Assembly: GCA_039621445.1 (NCBI GenBank) | Contig: CP154954.1 | Location: 41,595,572 to 41,659,571 of the forward strand | Direction: 5' to 3' | DNA: 64,000 nt | DNA from: Euglena gracilis | Taxonomy: Eukaryota; Euglenida; Euglenophyceae; Euglenales | Shown here: in pieces, positions 34,560-46,742 of the stretch | Layout of the letters: the number at the start of each line of letters is the position of its first letter | How positions within the stretch are numbered: position 1 is the stretch's first letter | Notes under the pieces: model-generated | Database searches by the model: none | What the model was told of the DNA's origin: nothing | Seen by the model: the letters and a program-made list of their open reading frames with translations, nothing else | Made by a program: the position numbers and the translations under genes

Positions 34560-36960
34560 TAGGTCGGGTTGGGGGAGGGGGGTCATGGGGGAAACACCCC
34601 CTGTGAAGTTTTTTTTTTCAAATGTGTGAAAGTATTTCCAAATCTGTGTTTTCTGGTGCGAAAAATCATGCTTTCAACCCAAAAAAAATGAATGTTGTGG
34701 AGATAAAAAATGCACTTTTTCCCAAAAAAAACATTGCAAAAAATTTTTCCCCAAACCCTCCATGGCGTTTTTTTTGTTTTTTTTTGTTTCAAAAAAAAAC
34801 AAGCCGTCAACCTTGCCACATGGTCGGCCTAACCTACAGTCAAAAGTCCTTTGAAAAAAGGGGGGGGGGTGATGCGGTTCATTGGCTATTCTTATCGACC
34901 TCCAGAGGTCGGGCCGACCATGGGTAGTGCAATGAAATTTGCCATCTGGGGACAGGGGTGTAGAAAGCGGGGGTCGGGGGGCGGGATTTTGGAAAGAAAT
35001 TTTTTTTGGCATGAGTATGATATTTTCCTTTGCAATGACATGATCAATGGTTTGAAGGGCGTTACCATCTCGGCTGCCTTCGGCAGCCACCTTACCAGTT
35101 AAAAATCGCATTTCTGGAAAATGAAATTGCAAAATCCATTACCGTCTCGGCCGCCTTTGGCGGCCGAAATAAAGCCGTTGAGGCTCCTCCTTTAATACTA
35201 ATTTTTTTTGGGGATTCTACCCATGATTTCGCTTTCTAGTTTGATTTTTTGGCATTGGAGGCTAGGTAGTCCACTTCGGGACCCCGGACTCCCCCTCCCC
35301 CCCTCCCCCCCTGTTCAGTTCACTTCGGAAGTGCACCTGGGGGTCCCGAGACCCCCCACCCCCGTGAACCTGAACGTGCTACCAGCGAAAAGGGTATTTT
35401 TCAAAAAATTTCGGCGCCTTTAGCGCCGGACCCCTCCTCCGAGAAGTCAACATGTCCAGTTCAGTTCGGAAGTGAATAGGGGAGGTGCGGACCCCCCCCT
35501 GTACCCGGGCTCCTTGGACTTCAAAGAGACGTTAGCGTCTCGGCCAGGGGTTTTTTTAAGACCAGGGGGGAGGGGGTCGGCACCCACCCAACCACCCCCC
35601 TGGGGTGGGCCCCCCCGGGGGGGAGGGGGGGGTCCTGGAGGACCCACCCACTTTTGCCCGAAAATGGCCAAAAAGTGCCAAAAATAACACCCTTTTCAAA
35701 ATTTTCGGCGCCTTTGGCGCCAAAAAAGATATACCCACCAGCCCCAACCCCCCCCCCCCCCGGGGGGGAGGGGGGGCCAAGGGACCCACCCACTACCCCC
35801 CCCCCCCAGGGGAGGGGGAGGGGGTCCAAGACTAAAAAAACCCATGGTCTCGGCCATAGCTGGCACTTCGTTTAAAACGAAGTCAAAAAAAACACGTTTT
35901 TTTAAAAAAAAACATGTTTTTTTAAAAAAAAACAAAAAAACGCCATTGAGGGCCCAGGGCAAAAAATTTTTTTGCCTTTAATTTTAGCTTTTTTTTGCCC
36001 ATCAGGAAGAGAAAGACACCAAATTTGGGATGTTTCAAGTTGAAACATCCCAAAATGGCAGAAAAATGCCCTATTTTGACCATTCTTGTTGAAGACCTCC
36101 AAAAGTATTGGTTTTCAAGTCATTTGAGCTAAGATTGGTTCACCGTTGCGATCAAAGGCAAAATTTGGACCATCATTTTCCCCTTTGTTTTTTTTGCCGT
36201 TTTTTTGCCTGTTTTTTTTAATAAAAAACAAAAAAAAAAACGTTTTTTTAAAAAAACAAAAAAAAAAACGCCAGCTATGGTCTCGGCCCCTTCAGGGCCA
36301 GGAGGACAGAAAAAAATACATTCGTTGTGCCAAGAACATTTTTTTTGGCTCGCCTCCCCCGGGAAAAAATTGTTCCTACACCTATGTCTGGGGACCATTG
36401 GGTTGGGTGTTGTTTTGAGATAAAAGTACTGTGAAGTGTGGAAAAATCTCATGGCCACCGCTGGTGAGTCAGCTGGTTTGACGCATGGACAAGATCGGGT
36501 GGGGGAGAGCATTTTTGGCCATTTGACCCCTAGGGTCAAAAAATTTTTTGGTCCTTTGCGCCAAAAATTTGTTCGGTCCAACCCGGCTTCACCAGGCTGC
36601 AAAAACTATATCACCACTTGACCATTGGGATGCTGTTCAAACTTTTTACTCATCGCAACTCTTTTGTGTTGGTGATGAGTAAAATGTCCATTTTCTTTCT
36701 GTCCACCCAGGAGTTACGGCCAAAATTAGACATGGTGTCTTAAACTAAGACTGCTTCCCCAATAAAGACATTTCACATGAAGATTCTTGTCATCACACGC
36801 GTCACACGGCAGGCACAGGATATATTTTTTAAAACTTTCATGGGCGGCGCCTTTCCTTTTGTGCTCCCATTGTCCCCCCCCACTCGTCATTAGTTAAAGG
36901 GAATTTCCGAAGCTTGAGTATCATGTGTTGCTTTGTTCAGCAGCAGTGGTGCTAATTCAG
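34560..36960. repeat. Repeat patchwork with GC-rich mini-hairpins
   Basis: No gene seen. The stretch alternates A/T tracts, C/G runs and short perfect hairpins such as GGCTGCCTTCGGCAGCC (35082), GGCCGCCTTTGGCGGCC (35149), GGCGCCTTTAGCGCC (35411), GAGACGTTAGCGTCTC (35526) and ACTTCGTTTTAAAACGAAG-like text (35866). Confidence 0.6.
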
Positions 36961-37172
36961 TTGAGCTTTAGTTTTAGTTTAGTTTTATTTGCTATTGGCA
37001 GAAATTGAGATTGAAAAAGAAGCCCATTGCTCCAAAATGTAGTCCCTGTGGTGACGCCCGCGATTCCGAATTAGGGTCTCCACCCGTTTGTGGATGGAGC
37101 AATCTGGTTGTGAGGCCGAGAAGGCAAAGTATTTCTCTTTCCTCCCCCTAATATTTAATTAAATTTTTTTAG

Positions 37173-39227
37173 GTTTCCAGGAGTTTTTGTTCGCCATAAG
37201 GGACACAAGGAAGCCGCAGCTGTCACGTCGTTGACTAAGAAATTCGAAAATCTTAGGCGGCCAGCCAAAGTTGAATCTGAGCTGGATTCCCCCAAGTCCA
37301 ACCAAAGTGAGGTTAGTCTGTCTTTCTGGATCGTTGCCGATTTGAACGTTTTAGGATTTCGCAGTGTCGTCCTGCACATCAACAACTTCCAGTGTGGCCC
37401 AGGTTTTTGTTTTCAATAATCTTCATTTTTCTTTTTTATTCCGCGAAGGCCCCAGTTTGCAATGGCCCACCAGATGGAGTGTTAACAACACCAGAGATCG
37501 AAGTTGTTGCAGTTGACATGGTGGATGGTGGAAAATCAGACTTTGGGAAATTGAGGAGATCGAAGCGAAAGAAGAGCAAGGATAAGAGCTCAGAGGTTGG
37601 CTGCTTTCTGTCAACATTTTTTTCAACGCTCGCATACCAGGACAACACTGCCCTTGACCCCGTTCGATATAAGACAAAGTTGTGCAAGAATTGGCAGCAG
37701 CAAGAGAAGTGTCCCTATGGTCCACGGTGCTTATTTGCACATGGCACCAAAGAAATGCGAACTTATTCCGTTAACAGCAGTGCGATTAATACCGCGTGCA
37801 ACAGCTCGTGTGTTTTGCTCCTTGTGTGGCTCCTTCCCTCTTTACACTCAAACTTTGCAGGTCTCCTGAGCGCCAGTTTTATGCACTGGGGCACTTCCCC
37901 AACTTCATGCCAGTCCCATTCGACAACGAGGACCAGAAGGAAGCAGTGCAACCCGAGGAGCCCGAAAAAGCCCTCGAATCGACGACCAAAACTGAGACCA
38001 CAACAGGTCAATATACTCACTCCCCGTACTCTTCTACTTCGGCCCCTTATGTGTTGGAATCATGCCCAGCACAGCAGTCTCAATATCAAGCACAAGAATG
38101 CAGCACAATGTGGTTCTTGGAAGTACCTTTTTTCACCTGAAATTTCTGTTGTTGGTTTTTTTTTTTGGCTTCTTATCAAGGCCTGGTGGGAATCTTTATT
38201 TTTATTTGTGGACCTCAGTCCAGCAATTTATACTCCTACCAGTTGAAAATTTCAAAATATCACAACCATGTTAATAACGTTGTTTATGACGTCCAGAGTT
38301 TTGTTCTGATTTCTGATTTGCTAATTCTGAAACCCAAAGAAATCCCATGTCGAAAACTTGGTTGAATGGGGAATGAGTTCAGGCAGAATTGCCATGCATA
38401 CTCATCTGCAGGCAGTCAAATTGTTCGAATTTTGCAAGGCATAAGCATTTGAATAAATCTTAAAAAAAAAGGTTCCAAGCATCATCTTGCCAGAGGCCTC
38501 CTCCTCCATCCATTCTGGGTCCCCTTCATTACCAGGCTGAACCGGTCTTTCTGATAATTCCAAGGATAGACCCTCCCCTCGACCCTGTTCAAAAATGACC
38601 AAAAATGGTTTTGGGGCTCTTGAGGGGTTTGTCAGCTGCTCATTTTGCAACGCCATGCAGGTCATTTTTTTGGGCAACTGTCCCAGCTCAGGTGCAGCCA
38701 GTCCAACCCCCAAGGTCTTCAAAGAGATCCAACGAATGTTTTTTTTTGAACCGAACTCACAAAGGCCTTTTTTGTGCAAGGCCAATTTTTCCCCAATTTT
38801 GCTGCAGTCGGAAAGTATGGCCTTTTTCCTGCATTTCCTGTGTCAAAGGGTGTTTGAACATCTGGAGGGTTCACGTGGGGGTTGTTCCTGGTTTGAAGTG
38901 GATGTGCTCCTGCACAAGTTGCCGTCACCAAAAGTGGCATTCAGCCTGTCCAGGACCCTTACTTTTTTGGTCACCGCGCATATCCTCAACCTCAAACACG
39001 GCTGAATGAGAACCCCCAACGTTGGTGGTGGGTGGATCCCACCCCTTGTACCAATTTTCAGGTGAAAATTTCCTTGCTGATCGAACCATCTCATACAGCC
39101 CTGACCTCAATGCCCAGTGTTTCCACAAATGCCTTATCCTCCTGAGTGCGGTCTCTACTCCCCTCAGTATCCACCATATATGGCCCCTGAGATGTACACG
39201 ATGCCCTTCTACCATTCGGTTCGTTAA
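37173..39227 (+). CDS. CCCH zinc-finger (tristetraprolin-type) protein
   Basis: Best model has five exons: 37173-37311, 37449-37595, 37641-37795, 37861-38006 and 39118-39227, all with GT-AG junctions and consistent phases, ending in TAA at 39225. About 230 residues are visible. The third exon encodes the lead-in RYKTKLC and a C-x8-C-x5-C-x3-H finger. In this family such fingers bind AU-rich RNA and control mRNA stability. Only one finger is seen, where animal TTP proteins have two. A basic KRKKSKDKSS stretch precedes it and a Pro/Tyr/Met-rich tail follows (exon 5). The N-terminus is missing; an open frame at about 37000-37110 may be an upstream exon. The exon 4-5 link across 1.1 kb is the weakest part. 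Confidence 0.65.
37641..37795 (+). CDS. CCCH finger exon
   Basis: Exon 3 of the gene above. It starts after TACCAG, encodes DNTALDPVRYKTKLC and the finger CPYGPRCLFAH, and ends before GTGCAA. The upstream intron is only 45 bp (37596-37640). Confidence 0.8.
38007..39117 (+). other. Putative last intron of the CCCH gene
   Basis: About 1.1 kb between exons 4 and 5. It has several open frames of 70-136 codons on both strands (38402-39009), but none has a recognisable domain or a convincing codon pattern. It could hide further exons. Confidence 0.4.
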
Positions 39228-42200
39228 TTGCCAACTTGACCTTTGTCTAGACCTGTTGTTTGTTGACCTCTTCACCTGACTTGTAAATTGCGAACCTCGG
39301 AAGCCTTCATGCAACAGCATCAGTGGAAAAGGTCTCCTCACCCTCAACTGCTCAGGTTGGTTGGCCATCACCCAGTGGACCACAACCTCCTTGTCAATAA
39401 TTCCCACCTTGCTCCTACTCCCCAACCAAGAAGGAATTTTATTTATTTATTTGTGCCATTGTCCAAAAAGAAGTTGGTCACCTGGAGGAGGGTTTGGGTG
39501 AGTCCGGGGAGGGGTTGGTTTCCACTGTTTTTGGGGACCAAAGTTTTTTGTCCCCCTAAATTGAACCCCCCAATATCCTGCCCCATGATATCCCCACCTA
39601 ACCCCCCCCCCCAAATAATAAACCCCCCCAGTTTATTATTTGGACACCCGAAGTCGGGGTCCAGGGGGGGTTTATTATTTGGGCAAAAATTTCGAAGTCA
39701 AATTTCGACCAGAAAACCCCTCCACAGGCTCCAATGGTCACTTCTTTGGCATTTTTGGGCTTTTCTGAAAATTGGGTGCTTTTTTTGGCATATTTTCTGC
39801 ACCAATTTGATCCATTTTCGTGATTTTTAGTTGAGAAAATGGCCCCGCGAAAAGAATCCTGACCAGGTCAGCCGGGGGGGGGGGGCGTTCTTTTATTCTT
39901 TTGGAACTGGACAAACATGGCTCAAAAAAAAGCCGAAAATGGGGCAATTTTTGAACAAATTCAGAAAAATAATGGATTTCACCACCTTTCCCAATTTGCC
40001 ATTTTTTTGCATGATTGGGCCCCCCACCAAATCACAACTAATGGTCAAATTTGTCATTTTTTCATGATTGACCCCCCAATCTTCACCGACCTTCTTCGAC
40101 CTCCTCCCCCTGATTGCCTGACCGCCTTCCTGAAACCCCCTCCAATTTTTTTTTAAAAAGGGGGCCATTTGGGGGGGTTTCTGAAATCAAAGATGAAAGG
40201 AGCTTGGTTGTTTCCTTGGATGGGATTAATGAACAGTCGCTCTGCATTGTGCAGTGCAAATTCCGCTTGGGCACAGGAGCACAAAGAATAACTCGTTTTG
40301 TCGCATCCCGAAGCTGGCTTCGTGCCTAGTGCTCATCAGCACTCCAGTGGGCATGAACTTTGCAGCTCTGGTCAATGTGGGACAACTTGAATTTCATTCA
40401 ATTCAACTCCAACCCCGAGGAGGTTTTAGAGTTGATTTGGCTGCGGTGTTTTCTGCATCCAAGAATGTTAGCAAATTTGACCCCATTCGGCCTTTAGTTT
40501 TGTCCCTTGCTTTCTCACGTTGTCCCACTTCTCTGTTTTCACAACCCTCATGGCCAGCGTGTCCACATGGATTGCACTCTGTGAGCAGATTTTGGGTTTG
40601 TATTTTGAGCCTGTCTTGCGTTCAAATGTGCAATTGCAACCAGGGTACAGGCAAAGGATTTTTCTTGGGGAAGGGATCATATTCACTTGACACCTGTGTG
40701 ACCCCCTCCCCCCTCACCCTGGGACCCCTCCCCCAGGCCCTCCCCCAGGGGGGTGCACCATTGCTGAACCTTTCTTCATCCCAAAATCCAAACCACAAAA
40801 TTGGCCAAAAACCTTCGTCTGTCAACCTACTTTGGCCCATATTTTCACCTCTGAATGCAAAAAAATACAACATCCAATTGGGCAGCTGGAAAAGAATTAA
40901 CTCGTGGGGTGGGGTTGGAAGGAAGGTTGGCTGGATCCCGGAAGGCTGGCTGGATCAGGGGTTTTTTTAAGACCGGGGGGGGGGAGGGGGGGGTCCCCCC
41001 ACCCACCCACCCCCCTGGGGGGGGCCACCCACCCTTCCCCCCCCCCCCGGGGGTCCAAACTTAAAAAAATCCCTGGGCTGGACCCCTCCCTTCCTGACAC
41101 CCGGGGCGTGGGGGGTCACTTTTTCCCAGGCCCAAACCCACCCACCACATTTTTTTTGAAAACCCACCAACCACCCGCAACCCCAAAACCCAAAATCCAG
41201 CTAAAATCGGCCAAAAAACGCAGAAAAAATTTTCCGGTCCGGCCTTTGGCCGACCAAAAAATGATCCAGTGAAAATATTTTTTTCGTGCACAATTAATTC
41301 ATTGGGAAGTTGAAAAATGATGATTTACCCCCTCTGTCCTTGCTTTTTTTCCTTGCCCTTTTCTTCTGCCAATTGCTTTTATTGTTATTATTATCATTAT
41401 TCCAGTTTGCAACACTTTTATTTAAATAAAAAGCACCAGACCCAGGAGCGCACCAAACTCCAGGGGAAAAGGGAGAGAAAGTGACAGATTCCTCCCTGCT
41501 GTGCAGAGTGTCGGCGAAAGTCTTTTCGGCAAGGACGGACTTTTTTTTTTGCTGCGCACAGTGCGAAACCACCGAGGGCCAGCCAACTTGAAAGAAAGAC
41601 AAAAAAAAGCGGTCTAAAACACAAGCGGCCCGCGCCGCCCAAGCCCACCCCGCGTCAATTTCCGCCTCGTCTCTTCTTCTTGAGGTGGCGTTCCCCCTCT
41701 TTTCGGCAAAGTCGTGGTTTCTCGCCTCGGCTGGCCAAGCCACAGAGCAGCAGGAAGTATGCAACAGGCAAATGCGCTGCGCCTCTTCTTCTGCTGCTCC
41801 CGCAAGATCCCCGGAGAGGCTGCCGCTTTTTTCTGTCTTGTCCCTTTTCATAGGCAACATCGGCCGACCCTGGCGGAAACGCTGCCACCCTCCGCCGCAC
41901 TTCAGGATGGTGCCGCCTTTCTTCCGCTTCCGCCTCAAAGATTCTTTGTCTCGTCGGGTGCATTTGGCTGCTTTTTTGTCCCTCGAATATGGGGTCCCGA
42001 AATAAAACGCGTAAAACCGCCCGAGAGCAACATTTTATATATAAAAACTGAGTAAAAATCTAAAAAAAAAACGTCAAATAAAACGCCCAATGTGCCAAAA
42101 GATTGAAGCCTCCCCATCGTCACCAATTTCCCAGTAGGGCCCCAGTTTCTGCAATACCTCTTGCTTTTGATGTGCTTCTGTCCATTCTGTGCAGTTCTTT

Positions 42201-43250
42201 TCCCATGTTTTGAGTTGATGGAGTTCACTGTTCCGATCGTGCAGTTGCTGAATTTTTTCTTAAAAAATTGCATTTTTGGTGCTTTTTTTGGGTTGAGGAA
42301 TTTCGCCCAAACAACCCTCCCAAATAATCAAATAATGAATCCCTTGAATCCCGACGTCGAATGTCCAAACAACATACCAGCACAGTAGTTTGGGGGGTAA
42401 GTCAACTACAGTCGACGTGGTATTTTAATTTAATAAAGAAGCCAACTTAAATTGAATGGGATGTTACAATTTCAAACTTACATGTTTTGCAAAGCTCAAG
42501 GTGAATCATAACAGCGGACCCCGCCTTGTATTTCGTCCCTTGCTTTGTGGTGTGACACCCCGCCATTTATTTCGTCCATGGGTTGTTTTTTTTTCGGGGG
42601 GTGCATGAAATGACATGGGTGATGATATGATGTGGGTGTGGTGGTTGATTGCTTGAAAAAACTCCTCTGCCCAAAAAAAAGGGAAAAAATAGAACTAATT
42701 TTTAAGTGGTTGTCAGGTGGAAGCATAATTATGGTATTTTATCATGATATGTTTGTCACCTGTTTCTTTTGGCTTTGCGAATTGCGACACAATACAAATG
42801 ATTTTTTATCGGAAAGTATCCATCGTACAAGCTTTGGGTTAAATGCAAAGCCCGGAGCAACTGTTGAGCACTTTGGTGGCCCTTTTTGAGTCCAGCCAAA
42901 CCAGAAAATTTGGCATGCTGGAAAAATGCTGCTGCCACCCCTCCCCCCTTTTAGGGGTATCAAACTGATGGTCCAACCAGGTGGCAAAGAATCGAAACCT
43001 CAAATATGAAAAAAAAACTGCCAATTGTGCAACAAGTCAATGTTTTGACCCGAAATTTGCACTGGCCAATCCTTTTCCGAGCCATTTTTGCCCATTTTTT
43101 TGGCCCATTTTTGTACCCCCGAAAACCAAAAATCCGCCCTTTGGGGGGCTGGAAAATGAACGAAACTCATTGAGTGGGGTCCGATGCCACCAACTGGAAA
43201 AGAGCTGCTGGTTGGCCCCCTTCAAATGCTCTTGAGCTACGCCCTGACAC
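39228..43250. other. Region without a supported gene
   Basis: Contains a C-run/AAATAATAAACC inverted module (39600-39684), G/C-run hairpins (40.97-41.06 kb) and mostly unique A/T-rich sequence. Frames at 40114-40329 and 40254-40970 look somewhat protein-like (for example SLVVSLDGINEQSLCIVQCK) but match nothing I know and have no supported splice structure. Confidence 0.5.
41655..41963 (-). CDS. Unrecognised frame behind a TATA-like box
   Basis: A 102-codon minus-strand frame starting MHPTRQRIFEAEAEERR and ending in basic RHLKKKRRGGN. Upstream on the same strand, 72-83 bp before the ATG (42035-42046), is TATATATAAAA. Other frames in the same stretch are also open, so this may be non-coding or one exon read in the wrong frame. 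No function can be assigned. Confidence 0.25.
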   Translation of the reverse strand: MHPTRQRIFEAEAEERRHHPEVRRRVAAFPPGSADVAYEKGQDRKKRQPLRGSCGSSRRRGAAHLPVAYFLLLCGLASRGEKPRLCRKEGERHLKKKRRGGN

Positions 43251-43258
43251 TTGCGCGC

Positions 43259-43640
43259 GCACGTGCGCACGCGTGCACATGCACACCCACACCCACACAA
43301 CACACACACACACACACGCCCACACCCACATACGCACACCCACATACACACACACATACAACACACACACACAACACACTGACACACACACAACACACAC
43401 ACACACTCACACACACACACACATGCAGGCACGCACACGCACGCGCGCACACACACGCACGCACACACACACACCACAGACACACACACAGACAACACAC
43501 CACACAAACACACCCACACTCCACACACATACACCACACACACACACACACACACACCCAACACTCCCTCCACACACACATGTGCACGCGCACAGGGACA
43601 AGCGCGCGGACGGAGACAGCACGCACGCACACGATGCAAA
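43259..43640. repeat. (CA)n microsatellite, imperfect
   Basis: About 380 bp of CA/CACG repeats on the plus strand. It reads as GT repeats in the direction of the minus-strand genes and begins directly downstream of the last coding-looking block of the OMA1 region. The long open frames through it are artefacts of the dinucleotide repeat. Confidence 0.95.
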
Positions 43641-43975
43641 GAGGGGTGGACGCTGGTTGTTCCGGGGGTGGGGGTGACGGGGGGCCAGGCGGGCCAGGCA
43701 GGCAGGCGGCGGGCCAGCCACGCTGGCAGGAAGCCCCACAGCCAGGTGGGGCGGTGCCGGGCGAGAGCGGCCGCCTCCTCGGCCCATGCGGACTGCAGGG
43801 CGCTGCGCTCCGTCAGGGCGAGCTGCAGGAGGGCCTGGCGGGCGACGGCGACACCAGGGCTGAGAGGAGCATTGTGGGGGGCGGGGTGCTTCACTTCCAC
43901 GTTGAGGCGGGGCCCATTCAGACCGCGACCCCGCTGACTCCCGGCCTGGTGCGGCGGAACGGGAGTGCCCGTTCT
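43641..43975 (-). CDS. Coding-like exon downstream of OMA1
   Basis: Strongly GC3-biased minus-strand frame opening after GGGAGTCAG (RGRGLNGPRLNVEVKHP) and continuing through ARQALLQLALTERSALQSAW and a Trp-rich segment before running into GT repeats. Codon use matches the OMA1 and NUBP2 exons. The phase is compatible with joining to the exon at 46582, so it may be the OMA1 C-terminal extension. I do not recognise the sequence, and it could belong to another gene. The 3' end is unresolved. Confidence 0.4.
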
Positions 43976-45019
43976 GCCGCTTTTCTTTTCCTTTCTTGTT
44001 TCCTTTTCTGGCTTTGGCTCCGGACCCCCCCCCCCCCCACGGGGGGTCAACCAGGACTAGCTGAAAATGCCCCTCCCCCCCCTGCTGGAACTTGTCTGGA
44101 ATCTTTGCAAAAAAACACTTTGATTTTGGGACAAGTGCCAGAGCGGCCGACGGGCGACTGGTTTTTGAAAAATGTCCCACCCATAAAAAGGTCGAAACAT
44201 TCGCAAACCTGGAGCACCATTTGCAGACATCAACACCACAAACCCACACGTGGGCACCATCACAGGCTCTGGGTGTGTTCTTGGACGATGCGCAGCTCCG
44301 GTAAATACTGCTCGATGCGATTTCTGTGGCAACGCCTTGGCTCCATCATAATCCCCCCCCTGACCAAGGTTGCCACCAACATGCAAGATTGTACGCTCCC
44401 CCTAACAACCATCCAAAAATGTCTCCCTCCAATGCCCCTCTTTGACCAATTGATGACCAAAGAAGCAGATTGTAAATTGGAATAACTCTCCCCAAGGTGT
44501 CTTGTAACAAAAAAAACAGGAAAGCGCGCCTCTGTTTAACCAATTTTCAAACACATTTTTGCCAAGTTCAAGGTGAATGACGGACAAGACACAGATAAGG
44601 GAAACAAGAAGAGGAAGAAGAAGACTAATGACGGCATATTCCATCATTGCAGTTGGATATATGATGACCCCATATAAACGACACCGCATTTCTTGCCGGT
44701 GATCCCCCATCGGTATCCGGCGGGTCTTTGACCAGAACCATCTGGAGTCGTGGGCCCCCCCTAAAACGGCCCAAAATTGTCCAGATTCACGAAATTTATT
44801 GGGGTGTTTGGGCGAAATGCTCGAACTCAAAAAAAGCACCCAAAATGCAATTTAAATAAAAAACACAACTTCTGTAGTTTTGGCACTTTTGACGTTTTAT
44901 TTGACGTTGAATTTGCCTCAATTTTGTTGTAGCGATGTGTCCCTTTCTGAGAGGGAAATTGATGATTTTCCACCCTGCTTGATTCCTTCACAGGCATGTG
45001 GCAGGGGGATGTGTATAGA

Positions 45020-45150
45020 TATATATATATATATATACACACACACATACATACATACATACATACATACATACATACATACATACATACATACATACAT
45101 ACATACATACATACATACATACATACATACATACATACATGCATACAAAC
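45020..45150. repeat. (ACAT)n microsatellite
   Basis: About 28 copies of ACAT after a short (TA)n tract, directly abutting a palindromic module (45164-45237). Confidence 0.95.
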
Positions 45151-45163
45151 ATACATACACAGA

Positions 45164-45237
45164 AATGGCAGCAGGATGCGTAATGGCCTCCCTCGGGGGG
45201 GGGGGGCATTACGCATTTCTGGGGGGGGGCATGGCAG
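45164..45237. repeat. Palindromic module, word ATGCGTAATG
   Basis: ATGGCAGCAGG leads into ATGCGTAATG, a C/G-run core and the perfect inverse CATTACGCAT, then ATGGCAGC again. It is homologous to the module at 46031-46100, which carries a different stem word. Confidence 0.75.
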
Positions 45238-45926
45238 CTCCCAGGTTCGACTTTTCGGATTTTCAGTCCCGCGGTGCTGACAGGTAATCCCCGGAGATAA
45301 GGCCGAGATTTAGTCCCAAATTAAAACCCCCAAATAAGAACCCCCCCCCCCCAAAAATGTGACCCCTCCTGGGCCGATCGAGCGAAAATACAAAAACAAG
45401 ACCCCCCCAAAAAACAATATCAAAAACTCCAATGTGATACACAAAAAGATGATAAAATTTCAAAAATTTTCAAATTTTGAAGCTCAAAAAAAACATGCCA
45501 AATGTCAACTTACACCAATTTACACATGGCGCGAAGCGTAGAAGGAAAAAAATGTTTCAATGTTTTTGGGAACCTGTAAAATTATGGGGTTTTCGGGCCC
45601 GGGTCAGTCAAGAAAAAAATCAAAATACGACCACGCAACGGACCTGAAAATGAGACCCGGTTTTAATTTGGGGGGGGGTGAGGCCTAAATTCAGGCTTTC
45701 GTTTGACCTAAATCACACCTAACTGCCAAAAAAAGAACCGCAACCCTGACCCTAGCCAGAATCTTGTCCCATCTCAGAAAAAAAAATCCAAGGCTTCACA
45801 ATAGCCGAAGGGAAAAGCATGGGGGTCCTAGAAAACCACCTCCCAAATTATTTACCCCCCTCCGGAATATCCTGGTATTTTGGATGCCGTTATAAATTTA
45901 TGCACACACATAAAACACACACACAC

Positions 45927-45996
45927 ACATACATACATACATACATACATACATACATACATACATACACATATATATATACATACATACATACAT

Positions 45997-46028
<32 letters not shown>

Positions 46029-46030
46029 TA
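45927..46030. repeat. (ACAT)n/(TA)n microsatellite
   Basis: Two ACAT tracts separated and followed by TA tracts, abutting the module at 46031. Confidence 0.95.
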
Positions 46031-46100
46031 CATGGCAGCTGGTGTTCAATGGCCCCCCGGGGGCATTAAACATCTCCATGGGGGGGAGTATGGCGGCCTG
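46031..46100. repeat. Palindromic module, word TGTTCAATG
   Basis: Same frame as 45164-45237 (ATGGCAGCTGG, stem, C/G-run, inverse stem, ATGGCGGC), but the stem is TGTTCAATG against CATTAAACA, with one mismatch. Confidence 0.7.
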
Positions 46101-46581
46101 CGGGTCCGACTTCGGGGGCAGTCGGGGTTATTGGTTGGGATAGGGTCAGGGTTCCGACCGCGCTCCTGGCTGATCCTATTTTACGGACTTAGGGATAGTT
46201 AGGTCCCGATTCGGACCGAGTTGGGCAGAATTTCGGTTGGATTTTGGTAAAATTCTGAAGAACTACGACCCCAAAATCTTTCAAATGGGGATTAACGTCC
46301 TACCTAACTTGGTTCCTAAATTTGGCCAATTTCTGTTTCGCCAATCCTAACATTATTCCGAAAAGTAAACAAAATCCTCCCCAAATACAACGAAATTCGC
46401 CCAGATTCGCCTTGGTTCCCCCCCGATTCTCATTTTTCGTGATTTTCGGTGCACGGAAAAACAATTTGGTTTGGCCCCCTTGCATATTTTGCAACGTTTT
46501 TACTGCAAAGGGCTTCATCATCTGGTCCCCCATGGCATCTGAGTTTCGGCACAACGGATCGTCGTACCAAAAAAGCAACAC

Positions 46582-46742
46582 TGGGGGAGCCCAGGTGCGG
46601 GCGCGATGGGTCCAGTTGGGGTGGGTCTGGAGGTACTCCGCCCAGCGCGAAGCAGTCGCCTCCCCGTCCACCTCTGCTCGTCGCTCGCACAGTGCCAGCA
46701 TGGCCTCAGGGTCGTACCCAAAGGCAGGACCAACAGCTTCAG
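46582..46742 (-). CDS. OMA1: OMA1 exon 8
   Basis: Encodes AFGYDPEAMLALCERR and the family's THP motif (YLQTHPNWTHR), then a candidate donor GTGTTG. The 5' boundary (46742, 46736 or further upstream) is uncertain. Confidence 0.75.

Noticed and set aside
38595-39009. 136- and 134-codon frames in the CCCH gene's last intron
   Set aside because: They overlap in two phases with no recognisable domain and no splice continuity with neighbouring exons.
43184-44485. Long open frames through the CA repeat, up to 433 codons
   Set aside because: They are produced by the dinucleotide repeat, which lacks stops in several frames on both strands.
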